Made by a program: the position numbers and the translations under genes
The notes under the pieces: model-generated
Seen by the model: the letters and a program-made list of their open reading frames with translations, nothing else
Database searches by the model: none
Told to the model about the DNA's origin: nothing
Assembly (NCBI GenBank): GCA_025504975.1
Contig: JANUWI010000005.1
Location: 558,001-622,000, forward strand
Reading direction: 5' to 3'
DNA from: Plenodomus lindquistii
Lineage: Eukaryota > Ascomycota > Dothideomycetes > Pleosporales > Leptosphaeriaceae
Length of the DNA stretch: 64,000 bases
Part shown: piece by piece, positions 1 through 10,746 of the stretch
How positions within the stretch are numbered: position 1 is the first letter of the stretch
Layout: every line of letters starts with the position of its first letter

Positions 1-315
1 CCTTCGGATGAGGACGCAATGGATGATGAGTACAATGTTCAACCGTTGGCAAATGGCAGCGTTATCAACGCTCCTGGAAGAGACCACCCTGCCTCTCGCC
101 ATGAGAGTAAGGGTCGCGAAGTCCCGGCTGCACAGGCTTGGGACGTCATCCAAACACATCCTCTGGTCAAGCAGGGGCTAGTGGATGTAGCAGATGTGTG
201 TGAGCGTCTCAAGGGACGTTCAAAGTGCGACGGCCATGGACCGGTGTTCGAAGAGAGTGCAATCTGGCAAGCGGTCGAAGAGTCGAGACGATGCGGTGGA
301 GACGAACTCATTTAA
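1..315 (+). CDS. AP-1-like bZIP transcription factor, C-terminal fragment
   Basis: Partial gene. The reading frame is open from base 1 and stops at 313-315, so the bZIP region lies outside the window. The last 60 residues resemble the C-terminal cysteine-rich domain of Yap1/Pap1 oxidative-stress factors: a Trp-containing helix (AWDVIQTHPLV), an acidic linker, then VCERLKGRSKCDGHGPVF, where the two cysteines have the nine-residue spacing of Yap1 C620/C629. In that family, oxidation of these cysteines masks the nuclear export signal. The position matching the first Yap1 cysteine, four residues before the Trp, is alanine here; another cysteine lies near the end (RRCGGDELI). Family assignment rests on this tail alone, so a paralogue of Yap1 is as likely as the true orthologue. 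Confidence 0.6.
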   Translation, partial: PSDEDAMDDEYNVQPLANGSVINAPGRDHPASRHESKGREVPAAQAWDVIQTHPLVKQGLVDVADVCERLKGRSKCDGHGPVFEESAIWQAVEESRRCGGDELI

Positions 316-1075
316 CGAATCTTTCGACTGGACACTTCACTTTTTATATTTTTATACCCAAACTATTACTTTGGCGTCTATTCTAGTGTAAACTTGCGGC
401 GTTTGGAGTCTGAGTACAGAGGCCCTTTTTGGGTAAGAGTCAACCCCACCAAGAGGTGCTCATGGGCGTAGGAATGAATTACCATCCCTGCAAATAATTG
501 TACACAAGATTCTTCAAACACGAAACATCATTTCAACCATTTAATGGAGCTCCTGGTGGGGCCATCATTTCTTGCAAGCAAGACACGGGATCGTTCTCGT
601 ACAGCATTCCTTGGCCCTTCCATCCTGCTTGCACATCATGCAAGCCAAGCGATTGCCGTCCATCATCCTGCAGCTGCAACCCCTTCTTTTTACCTTTTGA
701 GGTTTAGCAGCCATATGCATGTCAGCAACGCGTAGACCTGCCGGCTTGAAGTGAAACATTTGTATTTCGCAGGAGCTGCCAATACTTCCACAGAACAATA
801 CTGGACGCGGAATCGTACCATCCTTGCATGCTCACTACGGAACGGCGCCCCGATAGGTTTTGTTTGCTCGTACTTGTCCGCTGGCGTGGTCATGCATGTA
901 CGAACGAGTTGCGGCCGATGCATTCATGCAGTCGCCAACGGTACTGATAAAAAAAGCCACGCTCTAGCGCGGCGAGTCTGGTATGCTCCAACTACTGGAC
1001 GACCGTCGTTCGAGACCCAGATCGCTTGAATGCTCCAGAAGATGAACCAACGCTAGTGAAGTGAAGATGCTCCCC
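316..1075. other. Intergenic, convergent 3' ends
   Basis: Lies between the stop of the AP-1-like gene and the stop of the phosducin-like gene. It should hold both 3' untranslated regions. Small open frames are present but none shows recognisable protein features. Confidence 0.6.
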
Positions 1076-1880
1076 TCAATCCCAATCGCTGTCTTCGTCA
1101 TCACCCGTCGTCTTGCCTTGCCGTATCCCACTCGGTCTCTCATCCGTCTCCTCAGCCTTTTTCCTCAATCTCGAATCGCCCAACTTGACGGCCCCAACAT
1201 CAACCAACAACTTCTCCACATCCTGCACGTTCGTCCGCGGTCCATTCAGGTCCCTCAACGTAACAAGCTGCCTCTTAATATCACCATCTTTGTACACCAA
1301 CACCGTCGGCGTATTCTTATCTGGATACCCCTCTATACACAAATCCGCTCTCATCTGGCAAAACTTGACATCACCAAACTTCTTGGACAATTCCCGCCAT
1401 ATCTCAATCAGCACACGTGACTCTGTATTCGTGCCCTGTGATGACACCAACAGCACCAGTACATGCGCTTTTTGTGACTCCTCTGTGACTTCGACGGCGT
1501 ACTCGGGCTTCTGGATGTGGTAGACTTGGTTGTAGACGGATGCTGCGGTGATGGTGGACAGTTCCGCCATGCGTTTCTGGCGGTATACCTCTAGGAAGTC
1601 GTCGTCTTCGTCGTCTTCGAGGGCAGCGAGCTCATCGAGGTCTTTGTGCTCGAGGCGGTTTTCGTGGGCGAGGGTGCGGGCTTGTTCGAGGGCTTCTTGG
1701 ATCATGGGCGTGGGCGATGGGGGCTTTTCGGGAATGACGCCGTGTTTGCGGAGGATGTCGTTCCTGTGTGTATTGGATTAGATGTTTGAATTGGAGTTTG
1801 AATTGGGCAACGCCTTACCATTCTGTGTCCGCGTTTGGGTCGTCGATGGGGACGTTGACGGGCATGTCTGGCATCTGCAT
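1076..1880 (-). CDS. PLP2: Phosducin-like protein 2 (thioredoxin fold)
   Basis: 249 residues from two coding exons, 1819-1880 and 1076-1763, joined across a 55-nt intron (GTAAGG...ACAG) that splits the Trp codon of DTEWNDILRKHG. That N-terminal motif is diagnostic of the Plp2/PDCL3 family, which helps the CCT chaperonin fold tubulin and actin in the cytosol. An acidic, coiled-coil-like segment (about residues 40-80) precedes a thioredoxin-like domain (FGDVKFCQMRADLCIEGYPD, then TPTVLVYKDGDI). The tail ends in acidic DDEDSDWD. The start at 1880 is chosen for its strong Kozak context (GCCACCATG); an in-frame ATG at 1865 is the alternative. It lies in the same orientation as the upstream symporter gene. 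Confidence 0.9.
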
Positions 1881-2354
1881 GGTGGCGGTGCTAATGTGGA
1901 ATTTGCTTCGTAAGGGGGTGTCGTTCTTGAGTAGGCGATCAAGACTTGAATAAGGCAGACCAGGTAGCTGTTGTGGTAAATGTTGTACGATGTCGTTGCC
2001 TGGATGCGCGTCAAAACTTTCTAATGCAGCGGAGCTCCCACGCCACAGACCCTGACGATCACCCCGCCCCCACCTTGCTTGGGTGACACTGGGTGCTTCC
2101 TGAGTGCATGCAGTGAAGCACTTGAACTGAATAGACAGCAATAAAATGACTGAGCCAGTGAGACAGAGGATTGCAGTAAGAAAGGTCCAGCACAATTTTA
2201 ATTACATTCTACATCGTCTTCTCTCTACTCAATTTGACTACCTCCACCTCATAACTACGTCGACCATTACTTTGCAATATCTACAGCTCCTTGATCTCTC
2301 CATTTGACGGAGACTTTTGACCCAGCGAGTAGGTCAATTTTGATTAGGCGTGGC
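1881..2354. other. Intergenic; promoter side of the PLP2-like gene
   Basis: Separates the symporter stop from the PLP2-like start; both genes read leftwards. It must contain the PLP2 promoter and the symporter 3' region. No repeat or RNA gene was seen. Confidence 0.5.
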
Positions 2355-4661
2355 CTAGAAGAACTTCCCCTTGGGACTAGCTTCAACACTCTGTTCGAGG
2401 ACAGCTTCGTTTTCGTGATCGTGGCTGTCCAGTGCACCAGGTCGTGTAATGTGTCTGGGGATGGGCCGATCAAGCGCGTCAAAGCGGTGGCCCCTCACCT
2501 TGGCCATGATCCAAAGGAAAGCGATGCGAAGGCCGCATGCGCCGAGGGCCCATAGCAAACCACCGAAAGGTGCTGCTACGAATGCACCTGGGTAAGAATC
2601 AGTACCATCCCATACGTAGCAGGTAAAGGACCGGGTTCTCTTACCGAATACGCTCCAATCGTTCGCGTAGAGACCACTTTCGAGCAACAACAGCTTACTA
2701 GCCATTGTGGCATCGCCATCGTAGTACACGAGTCCAAACAAGAAGATTGTGAAAATACCTCCGAGGCCTCCGACCACAAAATCGAATCCGCGGTACCAGT
2801 AGAGCTTCTCTGACAGTCCAAGGACCAGGCAAGGGACAACTGCCGCGCTGACAAGATCGCTAATCAAAAAGATTTGAAGGATGTCAGGGCTGCGAAGTGC
2901 AACGACTACAACTGGGAAAATGAGAGCCACCACGCAAGCTCGAATGACCCAGATGTTGAGCTTGTTGCGGAACAAGTCGTTACTGCCAGTGCTGATCATA
3001 GCTGACTGGAAAGAGTCGAATGCGGCGGTAGATAGCGAGACTACCATGACAAGGATGACACCAATAACCCAGGTGGGGAGCTGTCCAAGCAAAAGGAAGA
3101 AAGCCAACGAGCCGTTCTCCTCATCGCCGATTGTATAAGCCCCTGACCAGGCGGCGAGAAGGCCAGCTACACCGAGTAACGTCAAAATGATGAGGACTCC
3201 AAAGGAGGCAAGGGATACACCAATCCACAGATCTTTGTCTGTCTTCGCAGCGAAAGTCCGCATCCAGAAGCCAGAAAGGAAGAAGTCGTTCGTGAGGATC
3301 GCGACCGGTAAGATGTACACTAGTTGCCAGCCTAGAAGACTTGCGTTCAGGTATCCAGACTGATCGACCAGAGAACGGTCTATGTCTGTCTCAACGCCGA
3401 CAGCAATCACGCCCATGATGATCAGGCCAAGAACCATGGCTCCTTGGATGTTGTCGGTGACAAAAGACACCTTGAATCCACCGAGAGCTATCGCGTGTCA
3501 GATATGCATCTCGTTGCGAATCTCAATTCATGCCTTACATGTGTAGATCGTAGTAATAGCACATTCCACAATCACGACGGGAAGACCATCGAGCCCAGTC
3601 AGGAGAGTGACGATTTGCTGAAGAGCGGAAAGCTCAGCAACCATGTACAAGAACATGGTAATGAGTGTGCAGGCGCTAAGGAACAGTCCAGCGACAGCTC
3701 CATATCGCTGTCGCGTCCACTCGGTCAAGACGAATCCTTCTGGGCATTTACGCCTGATGATGGGTCCCAATGCACCGAAGATGAGCAGTGGCAGCGACGA
3801 TGAAAGCGCGTACACCAACAGGCCTTGAACGCCCGCGATGGTAGCAATCTGTGGGTACGTAAAGAGAATACCAGATCCAAGAGCTGTGTGTCAGGACATC
3901 CTAGGTTAGCAAGACTGAAGAATGAGGGGGAATGAGGGGAAGATAGCGGCAGCACGTTCCTCACGCAAGTATTATCTTGATCGAGTTCTTACGGTACTTC
4001 TCAGCTTTGCCTCGGCTGGGATGACATCTTGTGGTCTCACATCACATGTTGACAGCCCAGCCTTGGCTCCGCGCCCGCAGTGTAGCCGCACAAAAGACGA
4101 CCCTCATGTCACTTCATTCAATACCAATGTGGCATCAATGTAGTTTCATGAGGGCGGCTTCTGTGAGAGATCTCAAATACGAACCTGGAGAATTTGATGT
4201 CCTCGACCGATGACATTGATTGTCAAGCCGCACATGCACGACGGCTCATGCTTCGTGATGTGGTGGTTTCGATACTGCCGCTGCTCTTCACGCGCAAAGC
4301 GCTGGTGCACGGATGCACTCACCCGATGCAATGAAATTCAGAGCGAGCGGACCGCCTACAAATAGTTAGTGATCATGTCCACCTTATCGCGAATCAAATG
4401 CTCGTTGCGCAAGTTGGGGACGAAGATGCGGTGCAACGGCTTAACGGCTTCTGACCCTTCTGTGTCCGGTTGCTGGACAACCACTGTAGCTTGGACTGAT
4501 TTCGTAGACGCCATGCGACGTAACATCCCAAGACCCTTCAAACAAGTCAGTCTACCCCTAGTACGATACAACACTACCCACATGGGTGTCTCCACTTACA
4601 GGAAGACTCCATAAGTCAGGTATATGATGGCGTTGGACGCCGGTTGAGATGGAACACCCAT
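2355..4661 (-). CDS. Sodium:solute symporter family transporter (urea/Dur3-like group)
   Basis: 531 residues from six exons: 4600-4661, 4456-4535, 4323-4355, 3539-3883, 2645-3487, 2355-2587. Phases agree at every junction. Exon 1 gives the first membrane helix start (IIYLTYGVFL). Exons 3-4 give GGPLALNFIASA and LGSGILFTYPQIATIAG, typical of fungal members of the SSS superfamily. At least 12 hydrophobic segments follow, and the tail is a soluble, charged stretch. The protein should carry a small solute with Na+ or H+ across a membrane; the substrate cannot be read from sequence. Intron 3 is long for this region (439 nt, 3884-4322), and the exon 2 donor (GTCAGA) is weak. The last intron (2588-2644) is 57 nt, so the frame also reads through it, but its splice sites are good and removing it restores the family pattern. 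Confidence 0.85.
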
Positions 4662-5240
4662 TTTTAATCGATTTCTCCAAAGACTGCAGTCAAAGGTAAA
4701 AGTTTGGAGACACAGGTTCGGGTCATGCAGGGATTAAAGCAGTTGGCCCAGAAAGTTTTGCTTTTGGGCTAACCCCGCGCTTTACTCGTTGAATAACTAG
4801 TGTAGCTCGGACAGGTCGCCGGGTGCTGCTGATGATGTCAAATCTTTAGCAATTGTTGTCCTTGGCCAGGATCATCTGATTCGAGGCATCTCCGTGGGGT
4901 CACTACTCTATCATGTTGAGCTTGAACAAGCGCCTTTGTAGAAGCTTGAAACGTAGAATTATGGTCAAAGTCGCATGATTAGGGCTCAAACATTCATGAG
5001 TAACGATCCTTGAACACTACCAGATCGTACATCGCACGAATAAGTTCTTCAAACTTTGAACTCAAGAAATGGATTCCCTTTGGGATTGATACCAATAAAA
5101 CGCCCTGTTATACGCTCCGTATCGCAAGAAAATGCTTCAAAAGAGGAAGAGTTAGGGAGTCAGCTGCAATCTTCTTGCGCCGGCCTGTCATGACAGCATA
5201 TGCGCTCATTACTACATGGTAGTCGGTGTGGAGAACACTA
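4662..5240. other. Intergenic; symporter promoter region
   Basis: Lies between the symporter start (leftward) and the SNX3 stop (leftward). It is AT-richer than the flanking genes and has no supported gene or repeat. Confidence 0.5.
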
Positions 5241-5832
5241 CTACCATGCGTGCCTGTCCCAGTTCGGATCTGGCATCGTTAGTGCCCGTCAAATACATGT
5301 CAGTATATTTTACTGACCTTGTACAAAGGCCGCCAGCACTTTACTGCCTGTTTGTAGTAGCGGGTGCCCGACTACAATCTGCAGGAAGCGCTGGAGCCCT
5401 TCTCGTCGGTGTTCGATCACGTCATCTGAGAATCGATTGGTAAGGACTTTGCCAGGCAGCGGTGGTATTGTCACTCGCGCAGACTCGCGCTCGAGAATGT
5501 CGCGGAAGGCTTCGAATTCACTGTATCGGCGGCGCACGGTGGAGGATTTGAGCTTGAAGGCGGGGATGTTCGTTCGCATCACAATCTCGTATGTTGTGTA
5601 CATGCCGCGTCCGACGCCTGGTGTGCGTTAGAGATGCTCGCCACGAAATCCTCCTGATAGCTCACCATGTGTCATTGGGTTGCGGACCTGCGCACGCGAC
5701 AATGTGAGCAAGGCTGCGTAGTGAATGGAGGCCACGGCCTGAAGTTTGACATACCTCGATCTCGAGAAAGTTCTCGGGAGGGCCATACAGCTCCTCGAAA
5801 GACTGTGAGCGCGCGTCTGGTAGCGATTGCAT
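5241..5832 (-). CDS. SNX3: Sorting nexin-3 (PX domain)
   Basis: 142 residues from four exons: 5755-5832, 5666-5687, 5318-5617, 5241-5269. Exon 2 is only 22 nt (VRNPMTHG). The PX domain fills nearly the whole protein: ELYGPPENFLEIEV start, VRRRYSEFEAFRDIL with the PtdIns3P-binding RRYSEF motif, the proline loop IPPLPGK, and RREGLQRFLQIVVGHPLL. The last exon supplies the conserved end DPNWDRHAW. Snx3/Grd19 binds PtdIns3P on endosomes and works with retromer to recycle cargo to the Golgi. Length and ends match the family exactly, so the model is firm. It is divergent from the MFS gene at 6924. Confidence 0.95.
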
Positions 5833-6923
5833 TTCGACGTCTTTGTAGAGTTATAAAGTACCAGGGGAAGGTTGCGCAATCATTGGGCGGTGGTGATGGT
5901 GGTGGTCAGTGACAGGCGGCGGGGCAGCTATCACAGCCTAGCCTAGCACGTGTGCATGCCATGCAATGGCCCTGCATGAACTACTCCACAGCTTGACAGT
6001 GACTTGTAACCATCTTGTTTGCGTTCGTCAATCAGTGCCCATAACACAGCGGCCCGTAAGCCGTCCAATCGTTGATGTCGGGAAAGCCTGCTCACTTTGG
6101 TTTACAACTGCACACTTCTGAGCCCTGCAGGTACTGAGTGTGAAGTCTGCATACGAAGGAGCTCGTTCTTTTTGACGCATACAACACAAGAACCCAACTG
6201 TTCGTGGGCACGACACCACACCAAGACGTTAACATATATGGACCTGACTTGATTGTAAGAATTCAATTGTACCGTACAGTTTACAAGTTGATTTCTCGTC
6301 ATTTTAGAAGCGTGTCATTGCTCTATGATGGTGAAATTAATTCAACCAGTCCTGGAGAGACCATGATGCTCGTTCTCCAAGACCTGGATAAACTAGGTTG
6401 CAGATTCACAAACGCCGTGGAGCAAGCGCGTCCTGCGCATTGGACCACGGGTAACAGCACCCGAGACCACGTCATCATCCCGAAATACAGCATTCTGAAA
6501 GCTCACCAAGAGTCCTTTGCGCCACAGTAACACCGTTTATCGATACATTCTGTCGTCAGAAGACGCTCTCCTTCTGGAAGTTAATCTTGACCGACATCCG
6601 ATGAGTAGCCGAGGCGGCCAAAACTGTGGGGCACGCGAATCCGGAGTTGTCGTGCACGCCATGAGTTAATTCCGGGCTGTGATGGTAGCGGTGTATGAGG
6701 TGAACCCTACCGAACAACGCGACTTTGTTATAACTGGATCTTGTCTCTTCGCGCTTAACATCTTTTCCATTCCTATCCCTACACTTCCTGTAACCGAAAG
6801 AGTCCGGATTCATCTCGATATCGCACCTATACAACCTCATAGGCTCAAACGTTTCTGAGCTGTGAACCAGTGCACACACCTTAAGTGCACATTGTGCACT
6901 TAGATCTACTCTTCCGCTCATCG
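5833..6923. other. Divergent intergenic region, SNX3 / MFS
   Basis: A 1.1-kb region between two divergent genes. It contains one copy (near 6152) of a short inverted repeat also seen at 8935 and 10577. Two open frames (6204-6530 and 6556-7023) show no family features and are not called. Confidence 0.5.
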
Positions 6924-8809
6924 ATGGAAAACAAGATATCGCCACGTTCACGGAGACCTTCCAGAAGTCGATCACGTTCTCGCGCACGAGCTGAAGGCCC
7001 TCCCTTGAACCGCATCCTTTCAAGTCAATTCCCAGACGATCATTCTGTATACCATCACGAAGAAGGAGAGGGTGTCCATGTCAACGGGGGCGCCGCGTCT
7101 CTCCATAAAACTGAGACTGAGAGACGAGACGCGGATCCATCGAGTGGTGATGATGACGACAGTGTCGGAAAGACCGGGACTGAAGATGGGTCGGCGCATG
7201 GCGAGGAACGAACCTATGAAGAAATAAGAGGGGGTATACCTAATGAGCACGACGTTGAGGCACCTGTCCTCGAGAAGACAAAGTCAACGAAGTCCGTGAG
7301 AGATCCTAACCTTGTGAGTTAATTTTGTAAACTTTCTTGAGGAAATCCGCTCTAAGTATCATATCAGGTCGCGTGGGACTCGGATGAAGACAAATTAAAT
7401 CCGAAGAACTGGTCAATGAGAAGGAAATGGGCAGCCACCCTAATCGTTTCTGCGTTTACTCTCGTCTCGCCAGTCTCGTCATCGATGATCTCACCAGCCC
7501 TGACATCCATCAGCGAAGAGTTCAATATCACCAAGGAAGTAGAAGCTCAACTCACCTTGTCTATTTTCGTCTTGGCGTACGCGATCGGGCCTTTATTCTT
7601 GGGGCCGTTGAGTGAAATTTACGGCAGGGTCATTGTTCTACAGATTTCGAACTTATTCTATTTGGCCTGGAACCTTGGTTGTGGTTTCGCGCAAACCTCT
7701 GGTCAATTGATGGCCTTCCGTTTCCTGAGTGGCTTGGGTGGATCCGCACCATTGGCTATAGGAGGCGTCAGTGATTCCTACACATACAGTATGACCCATG
7801 GCTAACATGAAACCAGGGCATGCTCAGTGATTGCTTTTACGCCGAGCAGCGTGGACGCGCCATCTCCATCTACAGCCTTGCGCCCCTCCTGGGGCCAGCC
7901 ATAGGTCCCATCGCGGGTGGGTTCATCAGTCAAAACACAACATGGCGATGGTGCTTTTGGGCGACGACAATCTTCACCGCCGTCGTTCAATGCCTTGGGT
8001 TTTTCTTTCTGCAAGAAACGTATGCGCCCAAGCTCCTGCAGTGGAAGCGGGATAGACTACGCAAAGAGACAGGAAATATGGAGCTACACACCGAGTTTGA
8101 TAGTCCAGACCGAACGCTGGCAACCACCATTAAGATTGCCGTACAAAGACCTTTCAGACTCCTTGCAACCCAGCCTATCGTGCAGGTCCTCGCAGTCTAC
8201 ATGGCATATCTTTACGGACTCATGTACCTCATGCTATCTACGTTCCCACTTCTGTGGAACGACCGATACGGTATGAGTACGGGGATTGGAAGTCTTCATT
8301 TCTTATCCATGGGTATCGGCTTCTTTCTGGGTACTCAGATTACAGCCCCGATCAACGACATTCTCTACCGACGTCTGAAGAAGAAGAACAACGGCGTTGG
8401 CCAGCCAGAATTCCGCGTACCATTGATGATTCCGGGGTCGCTCCTGGTTCCCGTCGGTCTATTTTGGTACGGATGGAGTGCTCAGGCTAGAATCCACTGG
8501 ATCATGCCCGACATTGGTGCCGCAATCTTTTGTGCAGGGATGATCATTAGTTTCCAGTGCATTCAGACGTACCTAGTGGACTCGTACACACGGTACGCCG
8601 CGAGTGCCATTGCCGCGGCTACGGTCTTGAGATCATTAGCAGGTTTTGGCTTCCCGTTGTTTGCACCTGCCATGTACAATGCCCTGGATTTTGGTTGGGG
8701 TAATAGCGTCCTTGGATTCATTTCGTTTGCACTAGGCATACCGGCTCCGTTCATGCTCTGGTACTATGGAGCCGCTTTGAGGGGCAAGAGTAAATTTGCT
8801 GCAGGATAA
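6924..8809 (+). CDS. MFS transporter, DHA1 (drug:H+ antiporter) type
   Basis: 593 residues from three exons: 6924-7313, 7368-7766, 7817-8809. The first 150 residues are a charged cytosolic tail with an Arg/Ser-rich stretch (SRRPSRSRSRSRARA), then the typical AWDSDEDKLNPKNWS entry into the first helix. Motif A-like LGPLSEIYGR, GLGGSAPLAIGGG and antiporter motif C (LAPLLGPAIGPIAGGF) are present, and 12 hydrophobic segments can be counted. The family exports drugs, polyamines or mycotoxins from the plasma membrane; the substrate is unknown here. The second splice keeps GGG followed by MLSDCF, as in relatives. An upstream in-frame ATG at 6885 is possible, but 6924 has the better context (ATCGATGG). 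Confidence 0.9.
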
Positions 8810-9288
8810 GTGGCATCTTCATACAGACAACTCTTGGTCCGCATAAAAGAGATAGTTTGAGACCACTAAAATGTTACACTCAATATCCTACCAAGTGATG
8901 AACGCGAGCAAGCATCAGCGAGGCAGTTGCTTCGTACGAAGGAGTTCGTATTTATCGAGTCACCGTTCCACCTTAAGAGCGTGATGCTTGAGCCTATGTA
9001 TCAGCAAGGAGACGACAAAAGCACGTAGTGATGATACACACTGATCTCTCCTACTCATAAAGAACACACGAAATATCGAACAAATTCAATAGACTCCTTA
9101 ATGTGTTGTGTTGACTATGATGAACAGCGTCTGGGGAGCTACCAATTCGAGGTCCTTCGTAATGTCATCCGACCCCAGCAAGCTTGGTCCAAGCTCACGT
9201 CTGGAACAACGACAAAAGTTCCCGCATCGTCAACCCACCGCATCACCGCACTGAAACCCGCCTTGACGTCCTGAATACAGCAATCGCC
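8810..9288. other. Intergenic, MFS to SCO1
   Basis: Holds the MFS 3' end and SCO1 promoter. It contains the second copy of the TACGAAGGAGTTCGTA inverted repeat (8935-8950). Confidence 0.5.
8935..8950. repeat. Short inverted repeat, copy upstream of SCO1
   Basis: TACGAAGGAGTTCGTA: TACGAA and TTCGTA arms around a four-base centre. A near-identical copy lies at 10577 downstream of SCO1 and a degenerate one at about 6152. After the core, both SCO1-flanking copies continue with TTT and, about 15 bases on, CACCGTTCC or CAACGGTCC. Function unknown. Confidence 0.5.
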
Positions 9289-10431
9289 ATGTCTGCACCG
9301 ACTCGATGCATAGCGGCAGCTTCCAAGAGCCTACGAAGCCCTTCAATTGGGCGCGTTGCGCAGCGCTCATTTGCCTCGCAGACGCCGAAATGTACAGCAC
9401 CATCACGGTCGACGAAGGCGATATGCTTGAGGGAAGCCCAGCGATTACAGAGAGAGGGAGGGAAGACTGCGAGTCATTTGCAGTGCCAAACAAGGAACTT
9501 TACACAATCGGCACCGCGGTCGAAACTCAAGACAATTGATCAGATTAAAGCACGAAACAAGGGTGGAGTAAGTGCCAGACATGCTGCCATTGTAGGCGGA
9601 GACTACGACACTTGAACGGTTCGCTGACATGACTGGTAGCCTTTCAACCTCACAGCCGCCATTCTGTTCGTCGCCGCGGGAGGAGGCATGTGGGCATACT
9701 TCACATATGAGAAGGAGCGCATGGCGCGGAAGCGGATAGCAGAACAAACTAAAGGAATTGGCAAGCCGAAAGTGGGAGGGCCCTTTCAACTTATGGATCA
9801 CGAGGGCAAGCCCTTCAGCAACGAAGACATGCTAGGGAAATACTCATTGGTACGTTGTCTGGTGTTAGAAGCCTTTGGTGGTGTGTAGTCGCTGACAGGA
9901 CATGTCCAGGTCTATTTTGGCTTCACACACTGCCCCGACATCTGCCCCGACGAGCTTGACAAGATGGCCCTCATGTACGACAAGGTCACAGCAGAGTGCG
10001 GCAAAGTGATGTTACCCCTCATGATTACCTGCGATCCTGCCCGCGACAACCCCAAGGTGCTCAAGGAATATCTTTCCGAGTTCCACCCAGACTTTATCGG
10101 TCTGACTGGCACTTACGAGCAGATCAAGGCCACATGCAAGGCGTACAGAGTCTACTTTAGCACTCCACCGAGCGTAAAGCCCGGTGAGGATTACCTTGTC
10201 GATCACAGCATCTACTTCTACTTGATGGGTAAGTGCACATTTCCTACCCTCACCTTCACACGGGATGATGTGGTGTCCGCGTCTGTAAATTGCTGACAAA
10301 GTGTAGATCCTGAAGGTGACTTTGTTGAAGCCATCGGCCGCAACTTCACAGCAGACCAGGCCGCCAAAGTAATCTCAGACCACATTAAGGATTGGGAAAA
10401 GCCGCTCAAGAAGGAGACTCGATGGGACTAA
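9289..10431 (+). CDS. SCO1: Sco1, mitochondrial copper chaperone for cytochrome c oxidase
   Basis: 310 residues from four exons: 9289-9567, 9640-9849, 9910-10228, 10307-10431. The N-terminus is rich in Arg, Ser and Ala, consistent with a mitochondrial presequence. One membrane helix follows (AAILFVAAGGGMWAYF), then the thioredoxin-like SCO domain. The copper site is visible: CPDICPDEL supplies the two cysteines and LVDHSIYFYL the histidine. Sco1 sits in the inner membrane and passes copper to the CuA site of Cox2. A further ATG lies upstream in frame at 9184, but 9289 (CGCCATGTC) puts the presequence at the very start. It is convergent with the RWD gene. Confidence 0.95.
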
Positions 10432-10746
10432 GCATTATAGAGGGATAGAGGGATATGTACCATAGAAGACTACTACCACGATTTGTACGAATACTAAGCT
10501 TCAGAGCGGTTGTATATTACTACCAAACACGATTCCGTGAAATGTAACATCTTAAAGCTTATGTAGGATAAGCGTATACGAAGGAATTCGTATTTTCTAA
10601 GGCAACGGTCCCAGGAACATTAGCTATTGATCAGTACACAACAAAGCCAGGAGCTGACGACGAGATTTTCCTCTCGTATGTCATATCCTCGACAGATTTA
10701 AGAGTACAAGGCAGTACCCCCTTGCTACTGTCATGTAACATTCTGG
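10432..10746. other. Convergent 3' region, SCO1 / RWD gene
   Basis: Short region between two stops. It carries the third inverted-repeat copy at 10577 and otherwise looks like 3' untranslated sequence. Confidence 0.5.
10577..10592. repeat. Short inverted repeat, copy downstream of SCO1
   Basis: TACGAAGGAATTCGTA, one base different from the copy at 8935 and in the same orientation. It may form a hairpin in the SCO1 3' untranslated region. Origin unknown. Confidence 0.5.

Noticed and set aside
6204..6530. 108-codon frame between SNX3 and the MFS gene
   Set aside because: No homology that I recognise, no splice partner, in a divergent promoter.
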